A DNA stretch of 25,740 nucleotides from Acidithiobacillus montserratensis (GCF_018853465.1 NZ_JABBOU010000075.1:1-25740); one strand, 5' to 3'. Numbered from the stretch's first letter, positions 15,116-23,156 are shown. Numbers and translations: made by a program. The notes: a model not told the origin generated them from the sequence alone.

Positions 15116-15598
15116 TTACCAGGTACTCCAAGGGCTCATGGGTCCCATCGGTGACATAGGATTCATGGAGGACATGGGACTCCAGGGCATACCGCCACCG
15201 CCCCAGGGCATGCCACCACCACCCCAGGGCATACCGCCACCACCCCAGGGCATACCGCCACCGCCCCAGGGCATGCCATAGCCTGACCAGGGGCGACCGT
15301 ATCCCCCGAAAGGGCTGCCATTGAAATTCATGGGTCCCCAATGCGGAAAGGTCATGTGAAAACTGCCCATACTCCAGGGACCGCTTCTACCCTGCCAGGG
15401 ACCACCATAACCGGACCATGGTCCGGAATCGCCCTGCCACGGATTGGAATAGCCACTCCAGGGCATGGCGTTCTGCCAGCCTGACCAGGGCATTTCTCCG
15501 CCCCCCCAGGGTCCCCAGGCATAGGCCGCAACGGGTACAGATAAGCTTCCAAGGGCGGCAGATAGAATGGCTGCCTTTAACCATTTTGCTGTTTGCAT
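15116..15598 (-). CDS. Exported Gly/Trp/Met/Pro-rich repeat protein, sulfur-globule-protein-like (paralogue 3)
   Basis: This 160-residue protein has a signal peptide ending near VAAYA-W (about 1-27). It opens WGPWGGGEMPWSGWQNAMPW like its paralogues, continues with SGPWSGYGGPWQGRSGPWSM, and then has about five tandem copies of MPWGGGG before a Met/Ser/Pro tail. It contains no Cys and almost no charged residues. Unlike paralogues 1 and 2 it lacks the Tyr-rich tail. AAGGAG lies 6-7 nt before ATG 15598. The gene is 48 bp after the Pro/Tyr-rich gene and 76 bp before paralogue 2. Trp-Gly repeats suggest self-assembly by aromatic stacking, which is inference. Confidence 0.8.
   Translation of the reverse strand: MQTAKWLKAAILSAALGSLSVPVAAYAWGPWGGGEMPWSGWQNAMPWSGYSNPWQGDSGPWSGYGGPWQGRSGPWSMGSFHMTFPHWGPMNFNGSPFGGYGRPWSGYGMPWGGGGMPWGGGGMPWGGGGMPWGGGGMPWSPMSSMNPMSPMGPMSPWSTW
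15182..15276 (-). repeat. 21-bp tandem repeat within a Gly/Trp-rich gene
   Basis: Units starting CCAGGGCAT recur at 15182, 15203, 15224, 15245 and 15266, exactly 21 bp apart, with only third-position changes. Each encodes one MPWGGGG. Copy number could vary by slippage. Confidence 0.9.
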
Positions 15599-15646
15599 TG
15601 CATTCTCCTTGCTTTTTCAGGAGGACCGTTGTCCCTGTCTGTCTGG

Positions 15647-16504
15647 TTATGGGTAGCCATAACCAGGTTGCGGACCATAAAACTGCGGTGGTCGGGCTTC
15701 GGGATGCGGTCCATAAGGTGGAGGTCCGTATACAGGCGTGCCAAAATCGGGCCTGGGGCCGTTTTGCCAGGGCCTGTTGGCGCCCGGGTAGGGTGCGGAT
15801 GGCATGGGTCCATAGTTTGACTGGCCATAGGCCGGGGGCGGTCCATCATGGGGTCCCTGCGGGTATTCCATGGGCGGGTATCCTCTGCCGATCATGGTAT
15901 TACCGTAAGCGCCATAATCGGGTCCCGGACCATATTGGGGTGGCTGGGCGTAAGGACCCGTTGCGTATGCCGGGGGACCATAAGCCGGACCAGTAGCGCC
16001 CTGTCCAGGCATGGCGGGACCGACGTAAGGTGCAGGACGCATGGGTCCGTAATTCGCTTCGCCCTCACCTGGGGCTGCTGGATAGGCGGGCATGTATCCG
16101 CCTTGGGGAGCGCCCATGGGCGATGGCGCTGTGGCATCCATGTCCCCTTCATGGGATCCGTTGGGATAAGGTCCGGGTGGAGGGGGTACCCAGTCTGCGA
16201 CTTCGTTGAATGTGGCTGTGGGCATGGGTGTTTGCGGCCGGTGCCAGTTATTGCCGGCTGCGGATGGGTTGGGCATGTTATGTGGCGCGTAACCATGCCA
16301 TTCGGCGTAGGTGGAATCAGCGGACCAGTCAGAGCTTGTATTGCCGGCCATGCCAGGGTTGTTGGCATAGGGGCTGGGGATAGAGTAGGGCGTATCTACC
16401 GCTGCCAGGGCCTGGGCCTGCATACCTACTGCTGTACACGCTGCCACACCCAGCCAGAACAAATGTTTGCGGCTACGCGGTGCGCGGGATTGAGGGCGCG
16501 TCAT
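15647..16504 (-). CDS. Exported Pro/Tyr/Gly/Ala-rich low-complexity protein
   Basis: This 285-residue protein has a basic N-terminus and signal peptide (about residues 1-36, SRKHLFWLGVAACTAVGM...ALAA). A largely disordered body follows, dominated by Pro, Gly, Tyr, Ala and Asn with many PYGPxP, YGPPAY and AYGQSNYGP-like units, ending GPQPGYGYP. The YGYP-type ending is shared with the Gly/Trp-rich protein of 14518-15039. No enzyme motif is seen. AAGGAGG lies 10 nt before ATG 16504, which is only 4 nt after the RND gene stop, so it is tightly coupled to the transporter and is a candidate export substrate or envelope partner. Confidence 0.75.
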   Translation of the reverse strand: MTRPQSRAPRSRKHLFWLGVAACTAVGMQAQALAAVDTPYSIPSPYANNPGMAGNTSSDWSADSTYAEWHGYAPHNMPNPSAAGNNWHRPQTPMPTATFNEVADWVPPPPGPYPNGSHEGDMDATAPSPMGAPQGGYMPAYPAAPGEGEANYGPMRPAPYVGPAMPGQGATGPAYGPPAYATGPYAQPPQYGPGPDYGAYGNTMIGRGYPPMEYPQGPHDGPPPAYGQSNYGPMPSAPYPGANRPWQNGPRPDFGTPVYGPPPYGPHPEARPPQFYGPQPGYGYP

Positions 16505-16508
16505 GGAA

Positions 16509-19500
16509 TTAATCCTCCTTTTTCGGTTTGGAACCGGGTGAACGTAAATGAATGCCGCGTCCTTTGCTCCGTGAGGCCCGTTGCGTTGCTGTTGCATCCG
16601 GTGCCTGAGCGACAGTGGGGGCTTGACGGCTGACGTCGGACTGGCTGGTGCTTTCCGCCTGCGCGGTCGTCGGTTTGACGGGCTCTGGCGGACGACCAGC
16701 CGGGCCTGGATTCGGGGTGATGGGGCCAGAAGGGCTATGGGGATCAGGCCATTCAGGAGGGTTGCGGGTGGCCGGTCGTTGCAGTAACCAGGCCCAGAGC
16801 TGACCCCATAAAGCCGCCAGGATTTTGCGAATGGCCAGGAAAAAAGCGCGAATATCCTGTCCGATCATATCCAGGGTCATGCGCAGTGGACCCGCATCTT
16901 GCGGCTTTTTATCCTGCTGCGCCGGGGTGCTTGCTGGAATATCGCTGCGCGTCAGGCTTTCTCTGGGGGTCAGGGACACCTGGAGATGTTCCGGGGCAAA
17001 AGGAAAAAGTGCTGCGCCTGTGGGGGCGTCGCCCAGATCCATGCCCGCTGGACAGAAGGCGGCACGCCCACTCACGCAACCCAGGGGAATGACCAGCAGG
17101 GTAAGCACGGTAGAAACCATGACCCCGAAGAGCAGGGAAATGCCCATGCCCCGAAAAATCGGCGAAGTGATGATTTCTGCAGAACCCAGCATCAATGCCA
17201 GCGCCGTAATGACAATGGGGCGGGTGCGGGTCGCACAGGCCTCAATCAGGGCATCCATGACTGGCATGCCTTCGGCCACTCGTTGCTGGGAATAATCCAC
17301 CAGCAGAATGGAGTTGCGCACGATGATGCCCGCAAGGGCAATGAAGCCGATCATGGAGGTGGCCGTAAAGCTCGCGCCAAACAGCCAGTGGCCGGGCAAA
17401 ATCCCGATCAGGGTCAGGGGGATAGGCACCATGATGATGGCGGGAATGACAAAATTACCGAATTCCCAGACCACCAGCATATAGATGAGGATGATGGCCA
17501 CCGCAAAGGCAATTCCCATATCCCGGAAGGTCTTGTAAGTGACAGTCCAGGCACCGCCCCATTTGATGGTGGCGTGGGTACCCGAGGGAATGCTGATCCA
17601 GTCGATCCCCAGGGGATGCCCATCGGGTGCGACATAGCTGGTCAGGGCATTTTCGACTTCCAGCATGCCGTACAGCGGCGCATCCAGGCGCCCCTTGCAG
17701 CCGGCCGTCACATATTCCACCGGTTTGAGATCCTGCTGGTAAATGGGTTGCTCAGCGGGACGACGATCAAAATGACCGAGGGTATAAAGGGGAACGGCGC
17801 CGTAACTCACCGAGGGTACCGGCAATGCCGCTAAACTATAGACGTTACTGCGCATGGCCAGAGGCGCCTGGAGTACCGCAGGTACGGCCAGATTCTGGCC
17901 GTAAGGGGTGAAGTTACCCAGCTTGTAGCCGCCCAGCGTCATGGCGAGGGTGGCATTAAGAGCACTGGGACGCACCCCCGCCATCCCCGCCTTGATGGCA
18001 TTCAGATGAAAATGCCAGTAATCGTGCGGGGCTTCGAGGGTGTTATCCACCTCTGTCAGATTTTCCGCCTGCTGGAATACCCGGGTGACATGCCGGGTGA
18101 CCGCATCGCGGATGGCCGCCGAAGGTCCATAGACTTCGGCAACGACGGGGGCCAGCACCGGTGGCCCCGGCGGGCTCTGCACTACCTGGATATGCGCCTG
18201 ATGTTGCATGGCGATGGGCATGATCCGCTGACGGGCGACGACCGCCAGTGCCGCACTGGAGGCGCTGCGTTCGGCCTTACTCAGCAACTGCACATGGATC
18301 ATGGCCTGCCAGGGTTTATCGCGCAAATAGTAGTGACGGACCATGCCATTGAAATCATAAGGTTCTGGCGTGCCCACATAACTTTGTAAAGCCTGGACAT
18401 CTTTCATTCCCTGCAAGCTTTGCACTACTTCGGCGGTGACATTGGCGGTCACGGGCATGGCCGTACCTGCCGGCATGTTAATAACGACATTGAAGGCGCT
18501 GGAGTTGCCGTGGGGGAGCATGGTGAAAGGCACCCACTCGACCAGAAACAGGGCAAGGCTCGCAAAAAAGGCCACGACGATCCCACCCAGAAACAGGCGC
18601 CCGTAAAACTTGCGACGAATCAGCGGAATCAGTGTGTTGCGAAAAAATTTGCGTAACCAGGTGGCCTGGCGATGTTCGCTGCGGTGCATCCGCTCCAGAC
18701 TTTTCAGGCTGGGCTTGAAGCGCAGCATCAACCAGGGCGCCAGGGCAAAGGCGGTGAACAGGGAAAACAGCATGGCTACCGAACCGAGGACGGGGATGGG
18801 CGCCATGTAAGGGCCCATCATCCCCCCCACAAACCCCATGGGCAACAGCGCGGCAATCACGGTAAAGGTCGCCAGAATAGTCGGATTACCTACTTCGCGG
18901 ACTGCATCAATGAGGGTTTCCGTGGAGGTGGTTCCTTCCTGTAACCAGCGCCGGTAAACGTTCTCGACGATGACGATGGAGTCATCCACCAGAATACCAA
19001 TGGAGAAAATCAAGCCGAAGAGACTGACCCGATTGATGGTAATGCCCAATAACCAGGCCGAAAACACCGTGATCAGCAAAATCAGGGGAATGGTGATGAC
19101 CACTACAGCGGCGGCGCGCCAGCCCAGTGCCAGCAAGATCAGCAGGGTGACTGCTGCGGTGGCGACAAACAGCTTGAAAAGCAGGGAATCCACCTTGGCA
19201 TTGGCTTTTTTGCCGTTATCGCGAGTGATGCTGACATGCACATTGCCGGGAATGACCGTCCCTTCGAGGCTGTGCATTTTCTGGATGAGGGCGCGGGCTA
19301 CTGTAACGCCATTACTGCCGGCAATTTTGGCCAGGGCGATGGTGACCGCAGGAGCACCATCCACTTCGGGCTGATTTTTGCCGGCTTTTTGATAGTAGGT
19401 CACCAGGCTGTGGGGATCACTGGGGCCGAGGCGCACCTGAGCCACCTGAAATAAATACACAGGTTCCCCGTCATAAACACCCACCACCAGATTGCGCACT

Positions 19501-20282
19501 TCAGCCGGCGTGCGCAGAAACTGTCCGGTAACCACCCGCATCTGCATGTTCTGCACATCGGTCTGCCCGGTTTCGGTCTGAGCGTTGGACGCTTCTATGG
19601 TTTGCGCCACTTGCTGCGGCGTGATTCCATAAGCGGCCAGGCGTTCGGGATGAATGTCGACGGTCAGGGCTTCCTGGGGACCATGTACAATGAAACTCTC
19701 ACCGGTCTCTGGCACCTGTTTCAGATGCTGCAGGGCGGTTCGCGCGATTTCATTCAGGGTGGCAGGCCCCACTGCTTTGGACCAGAGGGTGAAGGTCATG
19801 AAGGGTACACTGTTGATACCTTTGGCCCGCACCAAAGGATGAGTGGCGCCCGGGGGAATCCGGTTCATATTGGCGGCCAGTTTGTTATAGACCTCCACCA
19901 GCGATGGCCCCATCCGTCTGCCCACCTGAAAACGCACGGTGACCATGGACTCGCCCCGATTGGACACCGAATACACATGCCGCACCCCGGGCAGTTCACT
20001 CATCATGCGTTCCAGGGGGTCACTGACCATGCGCGATACTTCAGCAGGAGAATGGCCGGGATAACCCACAAAAATATCAATCATGGGCACGGAAATTTGG
20101 GGATTAGAGGCTCTGGGGGTAGAAATCAGGCCGAGAATGCCCGCCGCAATCAGCACGATGAGCAGTAATGGCGCCAAAGGCGAGCTGACAAAAATCTTGG
20201 CAATGGAGCCTGCCACTCCCAAACTGCGGGTGTGCGTGGTTTGCGGCTGTTCCGGCTCGGGTGTCTGGCAACCGTTATGCAT
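16509..20282 (-). CDS. RND-family inner-membrane transporter with C-terminal extension
   Basis: At 1257 residues this is an RND permease of the AcrB type but about 200 residues longer than usual. It shows TM1, the first porter domain, and TM2-TM7 with the proton-relay pair in GILVDDSIVIVENV (Asp-Asp near 430). The second porter domain and TM8-TM12 follow, with GIIVRNSILLVDY in TM10, where Arg stands at the AcrB Lys940 position, as in a subset of RND proteins. After about residue 1067 a roughly 190-residue tail follows, with an amphipathic/aromatic helix (FFLAIRKILAALWGQLWAWL) and a Pro/Ser/Thr-rich basic end. GGGGAG lies 8 nt before the start, and the adaptor gene stop is 5 bp upstream. Substrate unknown; co-encoded exported proteins suggest a dedicated role. 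Confidence 0.92.
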   Translation of the reverse strand: MHNGCQTPEPEQPQTTHTRSLGVAGSIAKIFVSSPLAPLLLIVLIAAGILGLISTPRASNPQISVPMIDIFVGYPGHSPAEVSRMVSDPLERMMSELPGVRHVYSVSNRGESMVTVRFQVGRRMGPSLVEVYNKLAANMNRIPPGATHPLVRAKGINSVPFMTFTLWSKAVGPATLNEIARTALQHLKQVPETGESFIVHGPQEALTVDIHPERLAAYGITPQQVAQTIEASNAQTETGQTDVQNMQMRVVTGQFLRTPAEVRNLVVGVYDGEPVYLFQVAQVRLGPSDPHSLVTYYQKAGKNQPEVDGAPAVTIALAKIAGSNGVTVARALIQKMHSLEGTVIPGNVHVSITRDNGKKANAKVDSLLFKLFVATAAVTLLILLALGWRAAAVVVITIPLILLITVFSAWLLGITINRVSLFGLIFSIGILVDDSIVIVENVYRRWLQEGTTSTETLIDAVREVGNPTILATFTVIAALLPMGFVGGMMGPYMAPIPVLGSVAMLFSLFTAFALAPWLMLRFKPSLKSLERMHRSEHRQATWLRKFFRNTLIPLIRRKFYGRLFLGGIVVAFFASLALFLVEWVPFTMLPHGNSSAFNVVINMPAGTAMPVTANVTAEVVQSLQGMKDVQALQSYVGTPEPYDFNGMVRHYYLRDKPWQAMIHVQLLSKAERSASSAALAVVARQRIMPIAMQHQAHIQVVQSPPGPPVLAPVVAEVYGPSAAIRDAVTRHVTRVFQQAENLTEVDNTLEAPHDYWHFHLNAIKAGMAGVRPSALNATLAMTLGGYKLGNFTPYGQNLAVPAVLQAPLAMRSNVYSLAALPVPSVSYGAVPLYTLGHFDRRPAEQPIYQQDLKPVEYVTAGCKGRLDAPLYGMLEVENALTSYVAPDGHPLGIDWISIPSGTHATIKWGGAWTVTYKTFRDMGIAFAVAIILIYMLVVWEFGNFVIPAIIMVPIPLTLIGILPGHWLFGASFTATSMIGFIALAGIIVRNSILLVDYSQQRVAEGMPVMDALIEACATRTRPIVITALALMLGSAEIITSPIFRGMGISLLFGVMVSTVLTLLVIPLGCVSGRAAFCPAGMDLGDAPTGAALFPFAPEHLQVSLTPRESLTRSDIPASTPAQQDKKPQDAGPLRMTLDMIGQDIRAFFLAIRKILAALWGQLWAWLLQRPATRNPPEWPDPHSPSGPITPNPGPAGRPPEPVKPTTAQAESTSQSDVSRQAPTVAQAPDATATQRASRSKGRGIHLRSPGSKPKKED

Positions 20283-20287
20283 GGCGC

Positions 20288-21424
20288 TTACTCCCCGGAA
20301 GTGGCGCTGGTCTGGAGCTGGTAACCTGAACCAACACCGGCGGGGGGATTATTGACGATGATCTGGCCAACGCGCAGTCCGGCCAGTACCTGCACCTGCC
20401 CATCAGCCAGCGGCCCACCCAGACGCAGGACATGCATTTCGGTCACGCCATGCTGGTCGACCAGAACAGAGGGTAATGAGGCTCCCGGTATCAGCGCGCT
20501 CCGGGGAATGGCGGGTTCATCCTGGGCAGCACTGCCATAGCTGGGCAGACTGATGGTCGCATAGGCGCCCACCCCGATGGCGGCATTTTGCGGGAGGCTG
20601 ACCTTGACGGCTACCGTATGGGTTTGGGGATTGGCCTGGGGTGCCACCTGGACCACTCTGCCCGTCACCTCGCCAGCGTTGTCACCGAGATGCACCTGCA
20701 GGGATTCTCCGGGATTCAGATTACCTGCCAGACTTTCCGGCACCTTGACCAGAAGTTGCCGGGGGCCACCACTACCCAGCACCATGAGCGGCTGACCGGG
20801 TTGAACGATATCGCCGGGATTCACCTCCTTTTCGAGGACCACCCCTTGAAAGGGTGCAATGGAAACCGAATTGTTCATTTCCGCCTCAATCTGACGGATT
20901 TTCCAGACGGATGCCTCCAGTTGAGTTTGCGCTTTCATGGCTGTGGCAGCGCGATTTTCCAGATTGGACTGATAAGTGGCCCAGGGATTCTGGTTGTTGC
21001 CCATCATGGCTTTGAAGCCCTCACCCATCCAGGTAAAAGGATTCATGAAGGAGGGTGGGTTGTAACTATACAGTTGATAACCATACTGGGAATAACCATT
21101 GTGCAGTGCTACTTCATCCGCCTGGTAAGCGGCAATGGCCTGGGCTTTCTGGGCAAGCAACTGATCATCATCCAACGCCACCAGCGGCTGTCCCGGCATG
21201 ATGGGCATGCCAGCTTCACCCGCTACAAATTTGACTCTGCCGGGTAACTGGGCGCGCAAGGTTACTGTAAATGCCGGGATAATCCGTCCTCCTAGCATTG
21301 GACCAATGCCGGGAGCCGCTTGTACGCTCACCAGGCTGGGGGTTGCCGCTAGGGCCGTTCCTCCCGTCGCAGCAAACAGAAGGGATCCGCAAAACATGGT
21401 GCAGCGCCAGATATTCCTTTTCAT
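20288..21424 (-). CDS. RND periplasmic adaptor (membrane fusion protein)
   Basis: This 378-residue adaptor has a signal peptide (about 1-29, ending GTALAA). It has the split biotinyl-lipoyl domain (LPGRVKFVAGEAGMPIMPGQPL and APFQGVVLEKEVNPGDIVQPGQ), a helical hairpin, a beta-barrel domain (LLVKVPESLAGNLNPGESLQ) and a membrane-proximal domain. The hairpin is interrupted near its tip by an aromatic/Asn/Pro-rich insert (YGYQLYSYNPPSFMNPFTWM). ATG 21424 is chosen because AAGGA lies 8 nt upstream and because a sigma-54 promoter at 21487-21501 would start transcription downstream of the longer reading. It is the first gene of the large set and bridges the RND pump to an outer-membrane channel, perhaps the TolC-like protein at 1410-2732. 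Confidence 0.9.
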   Translation of the reverse strand: MKRNIWRCTMFCGSLLFAATGGTALAATPSLVSVQAAPGIGPMLGGRIIPAFTVTLRAQLPGRVKFVAGEAGMPIMPGQPLVALDDDQLLAQKAQAIAAYQADEVALHNGYSQYGYQLYSYNPPSFMNPFTWMGEGFKAMMGNNQNPWATYQSNLENRAATAMKAQTQLEASVWKIRQIEAEMNNSVSIAPFQGVVLEKEVNPGDIVQPGQPLMVLGSGGPRQLLVKVPESLAGNLNPGESLQVHLGDNAGEVTGRVVQVAPQANPQTHTVAVKVSLPQNAAIGVGAYATISLPSYGSAAQDEPAIPRSALIPGASLPSVLVDQHGVTEMHVLRLGGPLADGQVQVLAGLRVGQIIVNNPPAGVGSGYQLQTSATSGE

Positions 21425-21486
21425 AGACCGTTTCCTTGCAAGTTTTATGAGCATGCGTACAGCCCAAAGTATTTGCCGGTTTATTA

Positions 21487-21501
21487 GCAGAAACTGTGCC
21501 A
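21487..21501 (-). promoter_or_regulatory. Sigma-54 promoter of the RND gene set
   Basis: On the minus strand TGGCACAGTTTCTGC shows a perfect TGGCAC -24 box and GC at -12 with 10-bp GG-GC spacing. The predicted start lies about 50 nt before ATG 21424. A dyad of the presumed activator lies about 110 bp upstream. Confidence 0.77.
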
Positions 21502-21609
21502 ATATATAACATCATGTAAAATTTGAGTTTTATGGTATTTGTGAAAATGTCTCGCAACGATGGGATTTTATACTGGCTTGTTTCCGCAATGGTTTGGCAT
21601 GTTGAAGCG

Positions 21610-21628
21610 TTGCAACAGCCTGTTGCAA
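21610..21628. promoter_or_regulatory. Perfect dyad TTGCAACA-GCC-TGTTGCAA, candidate UAS
   Basis: Eight-bp arms around GCC carry the same octamers as the dyad at 10262-10283. It lies about 110 bp upstream of the sigma-54 promoter of the RND set, the typical enhancer distance. A further TGTTG half-site is at 21600-21604. Confidence 0.65.
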
Positions 21629-21706
21629 GGCTGCACGCATTTGCTGGAGCGCTCTTTCTGCTGGTAATGTGAAAAATTGGCGTGGAAGACTTCGGGGGTA
21701 GTAGTC

Positions 21707-22276
21707 ATGATGCGGATCGGGCGTACGGTGCAACACGCCCCGGCAGTGGATATTGCCGGTATTGAGGCAGATTTTTCCCCCTGCCATACTTGGCGCTACG
21801 GCTTGAGTTTACCGTTCAGGGAACGTCGGGGGCCGATGATCACGGTATTTTTGAAAAATCCTTCCAGTGCCAGCGCAAGCGCAGCCGATAAAACCGTACG
21901 CACGGCCAGCGAATATGTCTGGCGCAATTTTCCGGAAAGTGGCGGCGTGCATATTCTCAATCTGTATGCACTGAGAGGGACCGATAGTCAGGAGGTTGGT
22001 CAAGCATTACGGGAGAAGGGGGCCACCTACGTGATCGGCCCCGAGAATGATGCAGTTATCCAACAGACACTAGTGGGGAGTGCGGCGGTCATCATTGCCT
22101 GGGGAGGCCATGCCGGAATCCCGGCCGCTCCTTATGATCAGCGCGTGCGAAGCTGTCTGGAGATGCTCGCAGACAGCCGCTTGCCGGTCTGGAGGAATGG
22201 CCGCAAGGGATCGGAAAACTATCCGTTTCATGCCTGCTACTGGGCATATCAGGATGATTTGGTGGCCGTTTGTTGA
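21707..22276 (+). CDS. DUF1643 family protein
   Basis: This 189-residue soluble protein matches the DUF1643 pattern: a start region WRYGLSLPF, then MITVFLKNPSSASASAADKT (family: LNPSTADA), GGVHILNLYALRGTDSQEV, a G-P-E-N-D-A motif, VIIAWGGHAG, and the basic end following LPVWRNGRKGSENYPFHACY. Function of the family is not established; members are often linked to mobile or defence contexts. ATG 21707 (or 21710) is chosen after a GGGGG stretch; a TTG at 21677 is possible but unlikely. It diverges from the RND set and shares its upstream region. Its stop is 4 bp from the stop of the convergent DUF202 gene. Confidence 0.78.
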   Translation: MMRIGRTVQHAPAVDIAGIEADFSPCHTWRYGLSLPFRERRGPMITVFLKNPSSASASAADKTVRTASEYVWRNFPESGGVHILNLYALRGTDSQEVGQALREKGATYVIGPENDAVIQQTLVGSAAVIIAWGGHAGIPAAPYDQRVRSCLEMLADSRLPVWRNGRKGSENYPFHACYWAYQDDLVAVC

Positions 22277-22280
22277 TGGC

Positions 22281-22934
22281 TTACAAGGAGACCCGGATGA
22301 TCATGATCGCCAGAACAACAGTAATCCCCAGGAGAATGACACCATATAAACCATACAAAAATTTGTTGACATGGTAGTCTCCCATATCAACCCGCTTGAC
22401 GGTGCGAATGAAATTGACCCCGCCAATGACCAGATTGGTGACTCCGAGAATAATGAAAACAATGCCCATTCCCGAGAAGCCTTCGCCCATCACCAGTTTG
22501 GTGTGCAGCATGAGGGATAGCTGCTCCAGAAAAAAATCGAACTTTTCGATCACAAAACCAAAAGCAATCAGGCCGATACCGGTGCGTACCCATGCCAGAA
22601 AAGTACGTTCGGCGGCCATGTAAATCCGGGGATCAATAATCTCTTTTGCTGCCACAGTGGGTCCCTTTTCGATATGTCTCAGATCGAACATGAAGTTAAA
22701 GCCTACCACAAAAATCAGCACAATTGCGGGCCAGGTTAATACGTTGAAAAGCTCATGAAAAAAATGCCCCAGCCTGGCATAGTGCAAGGCTATAAACAAA
22801 ACGGCGAGGCGTTCGGATACCAGTCCGGTACCAATGGAAACAAACAAAAGCTTAAAGTAGCCTAGATAGGTGCGTTCCAATGCCATGTACAGTCGTGGTT
22901 CGCGTACAGTGGGCAGGTTTTTCAGGAACATCAT
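22281..22934 (-). CDS. Tandem DUF202 (YidH-like) membrane protein
   Basis: This 217-residue protein has about six transmembrane helices arranged as two DUF202-type units. The first starts EPRLYMALERTYLGYFKLLF (near residue 12) and the second DPRIYMAAERTFLAWVRTGI (near 102). The R-x-Y-M-A-x-E-R-T-x-L signature is the family hallmark, and its occurrence twice shows internal duplication. The first copy has lost the usual R-T-x-x-x-x-I-A pattern. Function is unknown; DUF202 proteins are small inner-membrane proteins. The Shine-Dalgarno (GGTGA) is weak. The gene is monocistronic as far as can be seen, with no clear promoter in the 220 bp to the tRNA. Confidence 0.83.
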   Translation of the reverse strand: MMFLKNLPTVREPRLYMALERTYLGYFKLLFVSIGTGLVSERLAVLFIALHYARLGHFFHELFNVLTWPAIVLIFVVGFNFMFDLRHIEKGPTVAAKEIIDPRIYMAAERTFLAWVRTGIGLIAFGFVIEKFDFFLEQLSLMLHTKLVMGEGFSGMGIVFIILGVTNLVIGGVNFIRTVKRVDMGDYHVNKFLYGLYGVILLGITVVLAIMIIRVSL

Positions 22935-23116
22935 AGGCTAGATCACCCAATAATCATGTCAATAAAGTGATGCAGCGGCGTATGGCAATATTTTTTGTGG
23001 CGCAGTCTAACGCGAATGGCGCGATCTGAGAAGCAGCACGGTGACAGCCGTGTGCATCGCGTTTCGGGTGGGCAAGTGCTTCAGACAGGTTATGCAGCCA
23101 GTCCTGCGGCCAGTTC

Positions 23117-23145
23117 TTGACGCCACCTCTAGGGAAGGCTAGGAT
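23117..23145 (+). promoter_or_regulatory. Sigma-70 promoter of tRNA-Asn
   Basis: TTGACG (23117-23122) and TAGGAT (23140-23145) are spaced 17 bp and end 11 bp before the mature tRNA. The region 22935-23116 to its left shows no gene or other clear signal. Confidence 0.7.
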
Positions 23146-23156
23146 ACGCCCACTTT

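Noticed and set aside
15182..15276. Regular short repeats as a CRISPR array
   Set aside because: Repeats are contiguous 21-bp coding units with no spacers and no cas genes.
15848..16633. 261-codon plus-strand frame opposite the Pro/Tyr-rich gene
   Set aside because: It is an antisense shadow created by the skewed codon composition. It lacks a ribosome binding site and signal peptide, while the minus frame has both and fits the operon.
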